From: Sistotremastrum niveocremeum HHB9708
Lineage: Eukaryota; Basidiomycota; Agaricomycetes; Sistotremastrales; Sistotremastraceae
Length of the DNA stretch: 64,000 bases
Direction: 5' to 3'
Assembly (NCBI GenBank): GCA_001630475.1
Contig: KV419413.1
Span: 473,938 to 537,937 of the forward strand
Positions 1 through 12,042 of this stretch are shown here, piece after piece. Below the pieces are notes generated by a model. The model ran no database searches. It worked only from the letters and a program-made list of their open reading frames with translations, and was not told where the DNA came from. Numbering within the stretch: position 1 is the stretch's first letter; the number at the start of each line of letters is the position of its first letter. The translations under genes were made by a program, and so were the position numbers.

Positions 1-749
1 ATATTGAAAGCTATTTGAACGCTGAGCAGTATTATCATGTCATCAGGTATCGAGACTATATCTCATCTACGTGAGAATGGTAGAATGACCATCCTCTTCA
101 ATGCTTTCGATGGCCCTCCACGAATCCTACGCCTTTTCGGGATAGGTACGTCAAAATGCATCATGTTCCAATTTCGCTCGTGTGCTAATATCATTCAGGA
201 ACTGCCTATGAAATCGGAACGCCTGAATATGAAAGCTATATCCCGTTCAAATCGAGGAAGCCTGGCTCTCGAGCTGTCATAGTTCTCAAAATCCACAAGG
301 TCGGAACCGTTAGTGCATTTTCTCTTTATCTGGATTTCCCACGCTTATTCCTATACTTATGCTACCAGTCTTGTGGATATGCAGTGCCCAAGTTCGACTT
401 CCGTCAAGAGCGGAGTCTTCTTCTGGACTGGGCTGGCGGTAAAGAGCGTAAGCAGACCGAAGGAAGCGAAGAGGGCACTATGGCACAATATTGGAAGAAG
501 AAAAATTCGAAGAGTATCGATGGGTTGCTTGGGCTCGAACAAGCTATAGAACAAGTAGGACCTCTCCTCAATACTCCACACAAGATCCTCGATGCGAGCT
601 CTTTCTCAAATTCCGCTAGCTCTGCGGTTTTTGTCAGGAGACGAGAACTCCTGATTGGGTATTTGGCTGGCATTTTCACTGTGGTATTGTATTTCCAGGT
701 CGCACGTTCGGTGTCATCTAGCTTGCCCATGCTTTCCGCATGGCACTGA
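1..749 (+). CDS. Pyridoxamine 5'-phosphate oxidase-like protein, 3' part
   Basis: The 5' end lies outside the window. Three exons can be joined: one ending at 145, one from about 199 to 308 and one from about 369 to the stop at 747-749. The joined protein reads through SGIETISHLRENGRMTILFN, IGTAYEIGTPEYESYIP and SCGYAVPKFDF, the order seen in fungal flavin-binding pyridoxamine-phosphate-oxidase-like proteins, whose substrates are mostly unknown. The last exon adds a hydrophobic stretch (LLIGYLAGIFTVVLYFQV) near the C-terminus that could anchor it in a membrane; most soluble family members lack this. The family call is from recognised motif order; the membrane anchor is inference. Everything upstream of about base 30 may be intron, because a stop lies in frame at 16-18. 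Confidence 0.7.
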
Positions 750-996
750 GTTTCAATCAATCCAAATGTCCTAGTATGACAGCTCTGCATTTCTCCTAAA
801 CGAAGAGACTAAGCGCTAAGCGCTGGAGCTTGTAGTTTCCGATTAGGTAATAAAGCGACTTAGCCTTTTCTGGTTCACCGTGCAAACGCGCGCATAGCGG
901 TGTGCTATGACCATAGCGTCATGATCTTCACGTTTCCCGTCAAAGAAATAGAAATCATGGGCGTACTATTCCTGGCTTTGCTCCCCAGCTCGTCCA

Positions 997-2851
997 ATGG
1001 CCATCACCGTCTTCTTCGTTGCTTTTCTGTCGCTTGCCTTGTTCCTCTGGTGGAATCATCGCAGAAACATTGATAAAAGACCTCCCTCCCCTCCGGGTCC
1101 GAAGCCGCATTGGTTGGTGGGACATACTTTCCAAGTCCCTCAGACGAAGGCGTGGTTGTACTTTGAGAAGCTAGGAAAGGAATTCGGTACGCACCCAAAA
1201 ATTTCAGCCTGAGGCCAAGTTGAACCCTCATATGCTTGTACAGGTCCAATCGTGAAACTCTCACTCGCGGGGGATGATATCGTTGTTCTGAATGATCCCA
1301 AGGATGCCGAAGAGCTGGTGCGTCGCCTCTGCTATCATGACTCAATGTTGAGCTGATGACATCGCATCCTAGTTGAATAAGCGCTCAAGTAATTACTCTT
1401 CACGAAAGCCTCTTATCTATGCTGGGAAGTATCTTTCGGGAAATAAGGTGAAGCATTTCTCCCGGCGCATCCAACTAAAGCTGAAGAAACCGCAGCGTCT
1501 GGTCCTTCTTCCCTACGGCCCGACGTTGAAGAAACAACGTCAAGCCTTTCACCAGATGCTCCAGCCCCGGGGTACGTTCTCATAGCAGAGATTGAATTGC
1601 GTGTTCGATTGATTTCGGTACAGTGGTCGGATCTTATGAATCAATGCAACTTCTCGAATCCTCAAAATTCCTATACGACATGTTGACTTCACCGGAATCG
1701 GCTTTCCTAAACTGCAAACGCTTCTCAGCCTCTCTCGTCTTCTACCTCTCCTACGGCCGTCGTCTTTCTCCCGACGACGCCGATCTCACCGAAGTACTGT
1801 CGATCCTGGATTCCATCATCGAAGATTGTTATCCCGGTACTCATCTGGTGGATACATTTCCTTTCCTGGATTTCGACTATGTCTGGTTTCGGAAGATGTT
1901 TGGAGAGCAAAAGTGGAAGAAAGAGGCGAGGGAGAAACATGATAGAGAGGTTCGATTCTATGGGCGATTGTTGAGGGAAGTCAAAGATCGGATGTCGAAG
2001 GGCGAAGTCGTCGAATGTTTTGCCGCTCGATTATGGGAACAGAAGGAAAAGCATGAGCTCGATGACGAATCAATGGCTTACGGTGAGTTCCTCCAATGCT
2101 GATACCATCCTTCAATATAGTAACATGACTTAGTTGCTGGGTCAGCATTCGAAGCCGGGACGGGTACCACCTCCGGGTCTATTCTATTCTTCATTATGGC
2201 TATGATCTTATATCCCGATGCCCTTCAAAAGGCCCGAAAAGAGATTGACTCTATCGTCGGAGAAGATTTCGAGAGTCCTCCAACATTCGAGCATTACAAT
2301 CAGCTCCCATATTGTGTTGCCCTATGCAAGGAAGTCTTCCGGTCTGTCATTTCTAGCAACTTGAATCTATTATCCGAAAGCTTAGCTCTGCGAAGATGGA
2401 TTCCAGCAGCGCCTGGCGGCTTTCCGCATTACAGTGACGAAGATGACGAATATCAGGGATATGAAATCCGAGCGAAGACGATGGTTATTCCGAATATCTG
2501 GGCCATGCAACACAACGAGCAAGTCTTTCCCGATCCGAAGCGGTTTATCCCAGAAAGGTTCCTTGGAGTCGATAAAGCTGATGAACTGACGGAGGGACAC
2601 TGGGCATTCGGTTTTGGTAGGAGGTAAGGATGATGCGTGTCGTACGATTCAAAGATACTTATGATGGTCTCAGGATATGTCCGGGTAGATATATGGGTGC
2701 GAAAAGTGTCTGGATCGGAATTGTTCAGTTGATTTGGGCGTTCAATATCGGTCCTGACTACGACAAAGATGGCAATCCAATCCCCATTGACGTGGATGCT
2801 GTAACGTCTGGTATCAATATGTTCGTCATTTTCAACCGGGGTATTTTCTAG
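997..2851 (+). CDS. Cytochrome P450 monooxygenase
   Basis: Eight exons join in phase: 997-1186, 1244-1317, 1373-1447, 1496-1571, 1624-2082, 2134-2341, 2396-2623 and 2674-2851, giving 495 residues, a normal P450 length. The N-terminus has an ER signal-anchor (ITVFFVAFLSLALFLWW) followed by the proline hinge RPPSPPGPKP. The I-helix threonine region reads AFEAGTGTTSGS, the K-helix ExxR is EVFR with R completed across an intron, and the PERF-like motif is FIPERF. The heme-cysteine motif FGFGRRICPGR is itself split by the last intron. It should be an ER-bound, heme-thiolate oxygenase fed by a P450 reductase; the substrate cannot be told. It resembles the fungal multicopy P450s involved in xenobiotic and secondary metabolism, which fits the esterase and GST genes downstream. 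The ATG at 997 is the only start that keeps the anchor. Confidence 0.9.
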
Positions 2852-3069
2852 GACTAATTCAGACTAAATTAGCGAACCGTTGGAATTTGGTATGCGGCTG
2901 ACTCCGCGGTCAGAGCGTCATGCTAATTGTATCCGACGAATGTGGAGTGAAATGCAGAATAAGATCCAGTAGATTGAACGGCGATTACCAGGTATCTACA
3001 ACTATATGATGGCTACATGATATACAATGCTGAATATAACATAAAAAATGCAATGAGGGTCCGAGTGAT

Positions 3070-3801
3070 CTATGCATGCGAAGGATAGGATTCCTGGAAG
3101 TGAGAGCGATCAAGAGGAACGTGGAGATGTGGTGATAGTTGCGATGGGAAGAGGGAAGGCATCATGGTAGGAGGTGAATAAGCCGGAGGATCACAATTCT
3201 CCACCGTAATTGTGGGGAAAGAATCCATATTTTGTGACGAGGAATCTGATGCTGGCTCCCCAAAGAAATTCGCCTTCAGATGTGTTGGTGACTCGGGAAC
3301 GGCGAGGAAGAAATCATCTGATGTGTCCATCGACGACGTTCGTGAGGGGGAGCTCTGGTATGCACGTCAGCCGTGATGGTTTCGTGTAGTCCGTCAGGGT
3401 ATCTTACCTCGGTTGGTGAAACAACTATTTTGGGAGCTTGATAATGGGAAGAGATGTGGGAATTTGTCATAGGGACGTCGTCGAAATAAGGATACGCTTC
3501 GATTGCATCAAGAGACGTTGGCGACGGCGGGACCTGTGAGAGATAGTGTGTTAGTCAAGGATCAGATGCAGGCACTCATCCAAGACTGACGGAAAGGTGA
3601 TACCGGGTATCCTGGAATGATTGATTGTGCGAGTGGCTATTCCACGACTTCTGGATCAAGGTCAGATTAGGTATGCTCTATTGAAACGATTTCCAGTAGT
3701 TCACTCACTTCGTTCGACTCGCATACTTCTTCAATGAGAACCGTCAAGTTCCAATTGAATGAGAAACTGGATTGTTGTTGTGTAATTGAAGAGGAGAACA
3801 T
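3070..3801 (-). CDS. Small hypothetical protein with PPxY-like motif
   Basis: I do not recognise this gene. Four exons join in phase 0 throughout: 3709-3801, 3591-3650, 3408-3533 and 3070-3354, giving 187 residues starting MFSSSITQQQSSFSF. Every junction has GT/AG borders (GTGAGT, GTCAGT, GTAAGA donors), which is the main evidence that this is real. The product is rich in Ser, Pro and His and has no membrane segment; it carries CDPPAYSPP, a PPxY-type motif that in other proteins binds WW domains, as in Rsp5 adaptors. A TATA box lies about 73 bp upstream of the ATG. Function is unknown; a regulatory or adaptor role is only a guess. Confidence 0.5.
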
Positions 3802-3873
3802 TGGTCCAAATGTGAGGAGAGTGCAAGTGGATGTCGTTAGATTGATGAGGGGCTAGAGCTTTCAAGGCAAGCT

Positions 3874-3880
3874 CTTTATA
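3874..3880 (-). promoter_or_regulatory. TATA box of the small hypothetical gene
   Basis: TATAAAG on the minus strand, about 73 bp before the ATG at 3801, a normal fungal spacing. It supports the chosen start. Confidence 0.45.
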
Positions 3881-5889
3881 AGAGAATTGCCGTGCCACCG
3901 GGTCTGGTGACCGTAATTTATCGCAATTGTAGGAACAGCAGTCATCCGGCGTAATTTGATCGTCGAGGGGCGTTCGAACAGGATTTCCAGCGTACGAGGC
4001 TGTGTCGCCCGCCGAAGTCAAAGTCATCGCTGGTGTCGGTTGGCCGCGGGCCGGAGTCGGGTTTCGGCTGGACACGTCATTCTCAATCAGCGTCAAGCGT
4101 CGCTGCAACACTCAAAAGTTGTATCGCCTGTTGCTATCAAAATTCTCTGAATTTACCGGTCTGAATTCAGTGATACTGTGATGCGATGGAAGATATCTCT
4201 ATGTTTTCGTGCGGCATCCGTCTTGGGTTGATATTCCAGCGTGGAAATTGTGCACAGCTTGTAATTAGTTGGCTGTGCACTCGCTTTCTCAGCGACTGGT
4301 GGGCCCTGTCAGGTGCGGAAGCCTGTGTTCTGGAAACGGGCTAAGTCTATTCTAATGGAAGAAGAAGTTCTAATTGCCACAGGCAGGGTTTCCGCCGTCA
4401 GCGACATCCACGTTCGTGCCTAGCTTCAAGTGCGGGGCCCTTCTGGGTCAAGGACAGCTTTGCTTTGCTTGGCCTGTACGTCTTTTGCTGAGCATTCGTC
4501 TCTGACGTTCATCTTAGCCAGTGAAAGCTCATGTTTTTGGTCGGCCCATTCGATAATCCACGTTTACTCCAAAGAATCCCAGTATACGAGACTGTGCTGA
4601 AAATTTAGGGCGTCAGTCCGAAATTTTGAGTTCGGAGATTCTTCCTAGGATATCTGGTATACCGCGTTCATCTCTATCTCTTTTGAGATATCCCTTTCCT
4701 GAGATGTGCCATAACCAGGGTTCTGTGAATTCGAAGGACTGGTTTTTGCAACCCAGAAAAATAAGCTGAACCTTCCATTTTCCTAACAAATAAGCCCACG
4801 ACCTGAAGTTACTGTTATCGACTGATGTTCTACTTTCACTGCAATGGCCTCACAGACTGGCGCTAGCACCTCACCCGTTTGTTCTGTTTTCTAGCTTCAG
4901 GCACCGAATGATCGCCGAGAACACCGATCGATCCTCTCTTCTATCAGTCCAACGAGATGCCTCGCAACACTATGTGATGGCACATCCATCCGAGTGTCTC
5001 GATACCTGCTACATCAATTTCCTCGGTACTTCGGTTTCGAAGGTCTCTGGATATACTTATGTTAACCCTCTCTGGGCTCCTCTGAACCTACGAAGCTGTT
5101 GCTGCTACCGATGTTGAAGCTTCTGGCATAGCATCCATAACATCGTAAAAATTGTGTCGGCAACCCCTATTCGTTGGCATTTTTGCTCAGGTCGTCTCGA
5201 TTGAACAGCCCTTTCGCGTGTATTTCTCGCCGTCTACCACCGTCTCCCTAGCTCCTACACGTAGTAGTTCCTTGGTGGGGCCGCCTCCTTACCTGCTGCA
5301 CGGTGTGCGTCAGCCGCAGACCCGCAGTTAACAGCATTCCCTCGGCGCTTTGGCCAAGGCTTTGGCTGTCTACTATACGGCCGCCGATGACAGTGCCTCT
5401 TCCCGATGGCTATGGATTCGATTAAATGTTACTCACTTCTGTGGTGTCTGCACAACATGACTACATCTTGCTTTTGATCGATCCAAGCTGAAGCTTTCTT
5501 GCAAGCGCTCTTCATCCGTTACATCCGTGGGCGTCTCGGCCTTGCGGCTAGTCCCGAACTGAGGATTCCCACGTTAGACGCCCTTTCTCCTGACGCACTG
5601 TTCTGTTGGACCTTTCGAAAGTTATCGGTGCACAGGATTTCTCTGCTTTTACCTCGGCAATGGGAGCCGACACGTTGAGTAACTGCGGTTTTCATACATA
5701 GCGAGTACAGGCACAATATATCTTTCCTATTTTAGAACCATGCACGAGCGCTCGGTTATTATTCTGGGGGCCCCTCACGCCCTGACGCTTTGTGAGAGTC
5801 AATCAGAACAGGTCCAGTTACCGCAAGCGGGGAAAGTCTGAAAATAATTAATCGTGATTCAACTCAATGCATGCAGTAATAATGAGTCC
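3881..5889. other. Two-kilobase stretch without recognised gene
   Basis: Only short open frames with no recognisable motif are present, and I could not join them into a spliced gene. It separates the small hypothetical gene from the 3' end of the carboxylesterase. Confidence 0.5.
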
Positions 5890-7981
5890 TCATACCTGGG
5901 GATAAATGGGTAGAATGGTATTCCAATATTGGCATGAACTGTCCACGGCGAAGTGGTCTCCAGGTGTTGCACCAGTAGCCGAGATCCCAAGTACTGCCAT
6001 AGTTGTGGTATTGTTCGGATCGTACTTGACCCAACCTGGTATCCTCGGTCCTGCGATAGGATCTATCACGAATCCGAGTTGAGTTTGCTTGGGTTCGAGT
6101 TGGAGGGTTGAGACGTTACCTTTGATGAAGTTGGTCCATGCCTCTACCATGTAGTTGGAAACTTGTTGCTCGAATGGGGTCACGGGGATGAACGGCGGGC
6201 TCAAAACGATCGTATCAGTAGTTCTGAACGAAACAATCCATCAGGCGTTCCGTCCTCTATTTTGTTGTTGTTTGTGAAAGACTTACCCCATTACAAAACG
6301 GATATCTTCGCCTGAAAGCACAAGAAAATTGAAGAATTGGACACTTATCCGCAGAAATGAGGACGAACCGTGGAATGTTCCAATCACAGCCCCGAGGGAA
6401 TTCAGATTATTCGCTACCAGTTCGAAATGATATCGCCATACGGGCAAGCCAAGGGTTTCGGTGCGCCATTTTCCTAGGTTGCTCGCGAGACAGACCATGT
6501 GTGCGTCTCTCCACATTCCTGCCGTTGCATTGAAGATGTACGGAAAGGCGGCGGAGGGAACTGGATAGAGATCAAGCAATTCGGTGACGTTGGCAAAGGG
6601 GAAATTCAGATTGTTGCTTTTACTATTTCGGGCAGGTGAAAAGTGCTCAAGTATCCCTGAATCAATATGACTTACATATAAGCCTTCTCGTCATCGTAAG
6701 CCGTCGGCTCTCCGTTCACGATGAGTGTCCCTTCGTCCTGTACAAACCAGAATCCATGAATTGCCCTGTCCATGCTTTCGACCCACGGCTCACCTTATTC
6801 GTTCCGATCAACAACGGAATCTTAGCAGTTCTTCCCTCCTTGGTTTGCTTCACATAGTCCTTGAAGATAGTGATGTTATCGATAACAGGCTGAAACTGGT
6901 TTCCGGTCGCCAAGAGGACGGCCTGCAGTGCTGTTCCGGATTTCGTTCTCAAACACGCCAGCTGACCTTTCCCTGTGGGACATGACTGATTTTTAGAAAT
7001 AGCTTCGAGTTGATTTCCAAGCTCCCATTGAGGTTGGGATGCTAAAATCAATGTAAACCGAATATAATATCTGACCAAGAGGTTGCTTACTGTCTGAGCT
7101 CTGCATCACGGCGGCGCGAATGATAGGGTCGCTCGGCCATGCCGACATATAAAGGTTAGTCATTTCTGAATGGGTTGAGAGTGAGCGATTCCAGTGATTC
7201 GGCGATCTTTCTTACCAGCGCCAACAGATTCACCTTGAAGTATTTGGTATGATTATTAGAAATTTCCTTCAAAAGAACGTTGCGTACCTCCGAGAGTGAT
7301 TTTGGTTGGATCCCCACCGAAGGCTGCGATGTTTGTTCGAACCCATTCAACAGCAGCTCTCGTGTCCAAAAGTCCGAAATTCTGCGTCTCGCCAGCATCC
7401 GCGATTTCTTGAGCATGTGGCCATGCCCAAAGCGATAGTCGGTAATTATAGCTCACGAAAACGATCCCCTTCGCAGCAAGGAAAGAACCATCTATCTTAG
7501 GATCAGATGCCGCCCCGCTGTCGAACCCGCCTCCACTTCAATCGGCGATGTCGAGATTAGATGTTCATCACCGTCTCGAGAAAGGGTGGAAGACGTACAA
7601 GGAATATACGTACACCGGAAGATTCTTCGCACCAACCGGCGCAATTATATTAACCGTCAAACAGTCCTCACTCTGCACGCTCGTCCCATTCCCGCCATTC
7701 GCTCTGCCTTGCAAACAAGCCGGACCAAATGCAGTTGCATTGAATATTCCAGTTCCGAAGTAAGGTTGGGGAGGCTTCCAACGATTGTTGCCCGAAGTAT
7801 CCTGGGCAAACCTGACTCCGTACCATTTATGTAATTGAGTCGAAGTGGTATTCGTGTCGAGGTAGCCCTGGACGAGTCCGGATGTCGTGGCTACTATAGG
7901 GCCTGGAGTTGGTTTGATCGACAGTGCAGTCGTGAGTGTGGAGGCATGTAGAACAATAATCGCGAAGGCGCCCCAAAACAT
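5890..7981 (-). CDS. Secreted carboxylesterase/lipase, type B
   Basis: Multi-exon member of the alpha/beta-hydrolase COesterase family (carboxylesterases, cholinesterases, Candida rugosa-type lipases). The start at 7981 gives a signal peptide (MFWGAFAIIVLHASTLTTAL). Then come WYGVRFAQDTSG, the family signature EDCLTVNI and the oxyanion GGGF. The catalytic-serine elbow GESVGA is assembled across an intron whose donor follows ITLGG. The conserved FGLLDTRAAVEWV and NIAAFGGDP lie just before it, and the catalytic-His motif GTFHGS lies near 6370. The stop is at 5890-5892. Several NxS/T sites (NTTS, NATA, NGTS) fit an exported glycoprotein. It should hydrolyse ester bonds outside the cell; the exact substrate (lipid, feruloyl or xenobiotic ester) is not visible. 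An ATG further upstream at 8059 would bury the signal peptide and is less likely. Confidence 0.88.
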
Positions 7982-8631
7982 CGTTGGATGCCTCAGGCTT
8001 TGATCGAACAAAAGTGCCCGATGTCTATTGCTGCCAATGATTCGAGATCTTTTATTCATCTCGAGAGCGAAGACGTCATCCACACAATCCGTCCGACCAC
8101 TCGCCGAAAGTAACCATATGACTGCATGGAAGGCAAGAATTTTGTCCCAACTAAGTCACAGAAGGCGTAGAAGCAGGTGTAGAAGCAACTATTGGGGCCC
8201 GGGCAAGGTCATCAATGTTGAATTCGGAGAATATTCGGAGATGGCCAGGTCGAAGAATTTTTTCAGAACTATCTTTGTCGTTCCTCTCCAGTGACAAGAA
8301 AGCCTGTTGCTTTAATTTTCTTGACGCTTGTGGACAAGGAACGAATGAAAATCATAACCGATGGCCTAGAGCGTGATATCGGCAGCCACGTGGCTTTTTG
8401 CTTCCGGGAGCATGCCGTCGGAAGCAAACCATCCGGATGCCAACGCCATTGAACCGCACGGGCATACCAGTTCGACTACTGAGGTCAATCCCTCTCTACC
8501 TACCATTTGTATTTCAAAATGCACGATGTAAATGATCCGTATCATGATGTTCGACTTCCTCTAAATCGAACCCCGAGGCATCGTCGTGCTCGCGTCCGCA
8601 ACTGCCTTGTTCCTACATCCAAATCTATCAA
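7982..8631. other. Intergenic, carboxylesterase promoter side
   Basis: Upstream of the esterase start (minus) and downstream of the first GST stop (minus). No clear gene, TATA box or repeat was seen. Confidence 0.4.
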
Positions 8632-9677
8632 CTACCATGTTACAATAGTCTCCCCAGCCTGGACAGCGGGACGTTCAGCGATACGCTCGACCCATTTCTA
8701 CAGATTATTCAAATTAATTGTGCGAAAAGGTCCTGAAAGGGGTTTTTTATACCTTCAAAGGCGGCCATTCCCCAAGATCGATGTCAATGAACCATGCCTT
8801 GCTAACCAACGCGTATGCTTTGATATCAGCTAAGGCATATTTTCCACGTCCGGGACCGGTGAGGTAATCTCGGTCTTGCAGACGAATCGCGAGGACACCG
8901 TAAAGGCGCTTGGTCTCGTCCAGGTAACGCTTCTTGCCATAAGGTCTAAGGTTATGATGGTATTATTGACGTGATGTTGTGATGGGATCGAGAGTCTTAC
9001 ATGTCCTCTGTCGAAAACTTTATGAAGTGGTTGGCTTGAGATTGCATCGGTCCAATTCCACCATGCTGCCAGGTCAATTAAAAATGAAGACAAAGGTTCC
9101 ATAAGTCATTTATCAAGACATAACGAGGCACTCACAGCAAAGAATAACCATTGCAGCTGCTCGCTATAATTATAGGGATCTTGAATGGGGTCAAACGAGA
9201 ATTTGAACGTTTTGTCGAATTGAGCGGCAAGATAGAGGAGGATCGCGGAGGTCTCGACTACGGGAACATCGTGGTGCACAATGGTCGGAATACGTCCGGC
9301 TGGGTTCAACTATTGAATGATAGTCCGCATTGAGAACATCGAGTGAGCAGGAGTTTCATTCTTTGGAATAATACCTCAAGGAACCAATCAGCTTTAACCT
9401 GATTATGAACCTTGCCTCGGTCGGCCTGGTTGAGGCTCATTTTGACAGCACTAAAGACGAAAGTCAACATATGCTCTCTAGGTCTCTACTCAGTCGTTGT
9501 AATGGACTTGCTCGTAATCCGGGATACCGTAAGTCGCCTAATAACCAGTACATGAGTTTGAGAGTTTGAAATGACGGTGCGAGATATTTACGGTACCTTA
9601 AGTTCTTCGAGGAGAATGGAGACAGTTATACCGTTTGGAGTCGGAGCGGTGTACAGGACAATCTTGTCACTTGACAT
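8632..9677 (-). CDS. Glutathione S-transferase, Ure2p-like (copy 1)
   Basis: The first exon (9597-9677) encodes [23 protein letters not shown] is the Ure2p-class position where Asn replaces the usual Tyr/Ser/Cys. Next come a 26-nt exon (9512-9537) and an exon at 9375-9450, then the G-site loop [21 protein letters not shown]-terminal exons carry [34 protein letters not shown] and the closing exon [15 protein letters not shown] with its stop at 8632-8634. This is the standard thioredoxin fold plus all-alpha domain, and it conjugates or reduces electrophiles with glutathione in the cytosol. The intron at 9451-9511 begins with GCAAGT rather than GT, while the other two paralogues have GT at the same position. 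It is first in a row of three same-strand copies. Confidence 0.85.
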
Positions 9678-10225
9678 AGGACGTAGACGAGCTGAAGGAT
9701 CAGCTCGGTGGTAAAAAGCAGGATTAGTTGCTATGATTTCTTATAGCAGTTCACACACAGGGGAAGCAGTTGAGTCAGCGTGAGTCATCATCTCATTCAT
9801 CCCGAGGCGCTTTCCCATTCATTGTTCTGTTGGCTTACTAATTAAAAAGTTAAGGCACCCAGCGACTGGGTAGACCCCACCACCCATCGACGACGATACC
9901 GCATGATCAATTTCTGAAGCTCAATCTCACGCTATGTTTAGATGCACTGAGTACGGGAAATAATCATTCCCAAGTGGCAGCGTCTGGATGTGGATTTGGA
10001 ATCTCGTAATGCGTTCGCCATGGGCCAGGGTGCTTCCATTGATCCCTGTGAACCGAGCTTCCAGTGGTCTCAGGTTAGGGCCATACGACTATACCAGCGG
10101 CACATAGATCAGGCATCCGAGCTTCAAAACAGTGGTATCCTTCATCGTCACATCCGAGATTGATAATCATTTTACATGTATTATTGTCAAAGAATCCATC
10201 AGACACATATCTCGATCGCCCAAGA
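9678..10225. other. Intergenic between GST copies 1 and 2
   Basis: Promoter region of GST copy 1. I see no TATA box like those of copies 2 and 3, and no other gene. Confidence 0.4.
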
Positions 10226-11233
10226 TTAAGCAGCGCCAATTGTGACACCAATCTTGACAGCGGGACGCTCATTGATACGATCGTACCAAGCCTGAAGTGG
10301 GCAATAAGATAAAATGAACCGGCAAAATATGTTAAATATTCTGACCTTCACGTCAGGCCATTCGCTGAGATCAATACCCAATCGATCACTGAAGCGGACC
10401 CAAGACCATGTTTTGATGTCAGCGAGGGCGTATTTTCCACGTCCGGCACCCGCGAGGTAATCGCGATCCTTGAGACGGAGGGCGAGAACACTGTACAGGC
10501 GCTTAGTCTCGTTCAGGTAACGCTTCTTGGCATATGGACTATTCGCAGGTTCAAAATCAGATAGACGAAGGAGATAACGGAGTCTGATGACGTACAGATC
10601 CTCAGGCGCGTAAAGGTTGAAATGGTTTGCCTGTCCTTGCATCGGGCCAACTCCTCCATGCTATAACCCAATTATGAGAATCGGCGCCTATCTAAACTTC
10701 ATGCCGAATAATTGCTTACGGCAAAGAAAAGCCATTCTATCTCTTCGAAATATTCGTGAGATTGTGCACTAGGCTCGAAAGAGAATTTGCGTTCTTTGTC
10801 GAACTGAGCCGCCAGGTAGAGGTCGATAGCTGAAGTTTCGAAAACGGGGAAGCCGTTGTGGACAATGGTGGGAATACGACCGTTAGGATTGAGCTAGGAG
10901 GACCGCATTTTGTCATTGCGACGATATAGAGCGACTTAAGGCGTACCTTGATGAACCAATCCGATTTAACTTGGTTGTGAACTTTGCCAATATCCGCGTC
11001 GCTGATGCTCATTTTGACAACTCTGCAGGTCTCGATTAAGATCCTGCTGGCTTCAAGGTGCTTCGTGATACTGACTCGTATTCCGGACCACCATAGGCAG
11101 CCTTTCCAGAAATCATGAGCATGCTAATCAGATGATACGACGAAGGACATACCTTAAGTTCCTCAAGTAAAATGGACACAGCAATACCATTGGGAGTCGG
11201 CAGAGTATACAGAGTAAGTTTGTTGTCTGACAT
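10226..11233 (-). CDS. Glutathione S-transferase, Ure2p-like (copy 2)
   Basis: Starts [19 protein letters not shown] at 11233 and ends [15 protein letters not shown] with the stop at 10226. The exon pattern matches copy 1: a first exon of 27 codons, a tiny exon reading AAYGGPEYE, then [18 protein letters not shown], the cis-proline loop [19 protein letters not shown], then [10 protein letters not shown] and [17 protein letters not shown]. The tiny exon's donor is GTCAGT, overlapping the final Glu codon. Same predicted role as copy 1: soluble GSH-dependent detoxification. Its promoter has a TATATAAT box about 75 bp upstream of the ATG. The three copies presumably arose by tandem duplication; copies 2 and 3 look closer to each other than to copy 1. 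Confidence 0.87.
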
Positions 11234-11307
11234 GTTGTGCAGTGAGGTAGAGGTTGTAGAGGAGCAAGTGTGGGTGCGGGACGTCAGGATCTCAGACCTT
11301 CCGGGGT

Positions 11308-11315
11308 ATTATATA
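11308..11315 (-). promoter_or_regulatory. TATA box of GST copy 2
   Basis: TATATAAT on the minus strand, 75 bp before the ATG at 11233. The context GCTATATAATACCCC is similar to that of copy 3. Confidence 0.55.
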
Positions 11316-12042
11316 GCTCAGGACGTGAGAGCGAGCACGCAAGATTCGAAGATCTCCTGATGAATAAGCATCCTTCTGGCTCCAGAGTGGATGATTTGTT
11401 GCCAATGTCGAAGTGATTAGCAGGATGACAAAGATCAATATATTCCAAAGCAGGATAATGTCGATCCCAGGCCGAGGCACATGATGTTATTGCAATTGTA
11501 TGTCATGCCATGGCGCCAGTGCGTATGAATCTTCAGCCCTGCGAATTTCGATAGCATCTCCCACAGCTGGTTTTTTTTTCGACGAAAGAGACTGCAACCA
11601 GGACACTGAGGTGGCCGAGATATTCCAGCAGGGATGAATCATGACAGACGCCAGCTTTCTGTCAAGTTACAGAAAAGAATTTTCGGGCTACGCGTCACCG
11701 CGTCATCCGAGTCGGCACCGTCTTCGGCCTCGGCGATCTCTCTCACGATCGGCTCAACGGTTTTTCGGTCGTGGCAGTTAGCACGGTTCATTTGAGGAGT
11801 GCATTGTGCTAACACATTCATGCCCTGAGATTTGCTTCCATCTAAGGCATTATCTTCAATAAGCTTCTCGTATTCGACTTCTTTTACTATATAATGACAT
11901 CTGGTATATGCTACAATTTGTACGGGATTCTTTTCTCCTTACACCTGAAATGATTTATGAGCCTGTTATGAATCCGCTGTGAACCTCTGCAGCTTCGTAA
12001 GGTATCCGGCTATAAGCGTGCCGACTAAATTCTCGCCGAGAT
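11316..12042. other. Intergenic between GST copies 2 and 3
   Basis: About 0.7 kb with no supported gene. It includes a run of nine T at about 11570 and a small open frame (11639-11821, minus) without motifs. Confidence 0.4.

Noticed and set aside
3731-4111. 126-codon frame on the minus strand overlapping the small hypothetical gene
   Set aside because: It runs through the TATA box and start region of a better-supported four-exon model in another frame.
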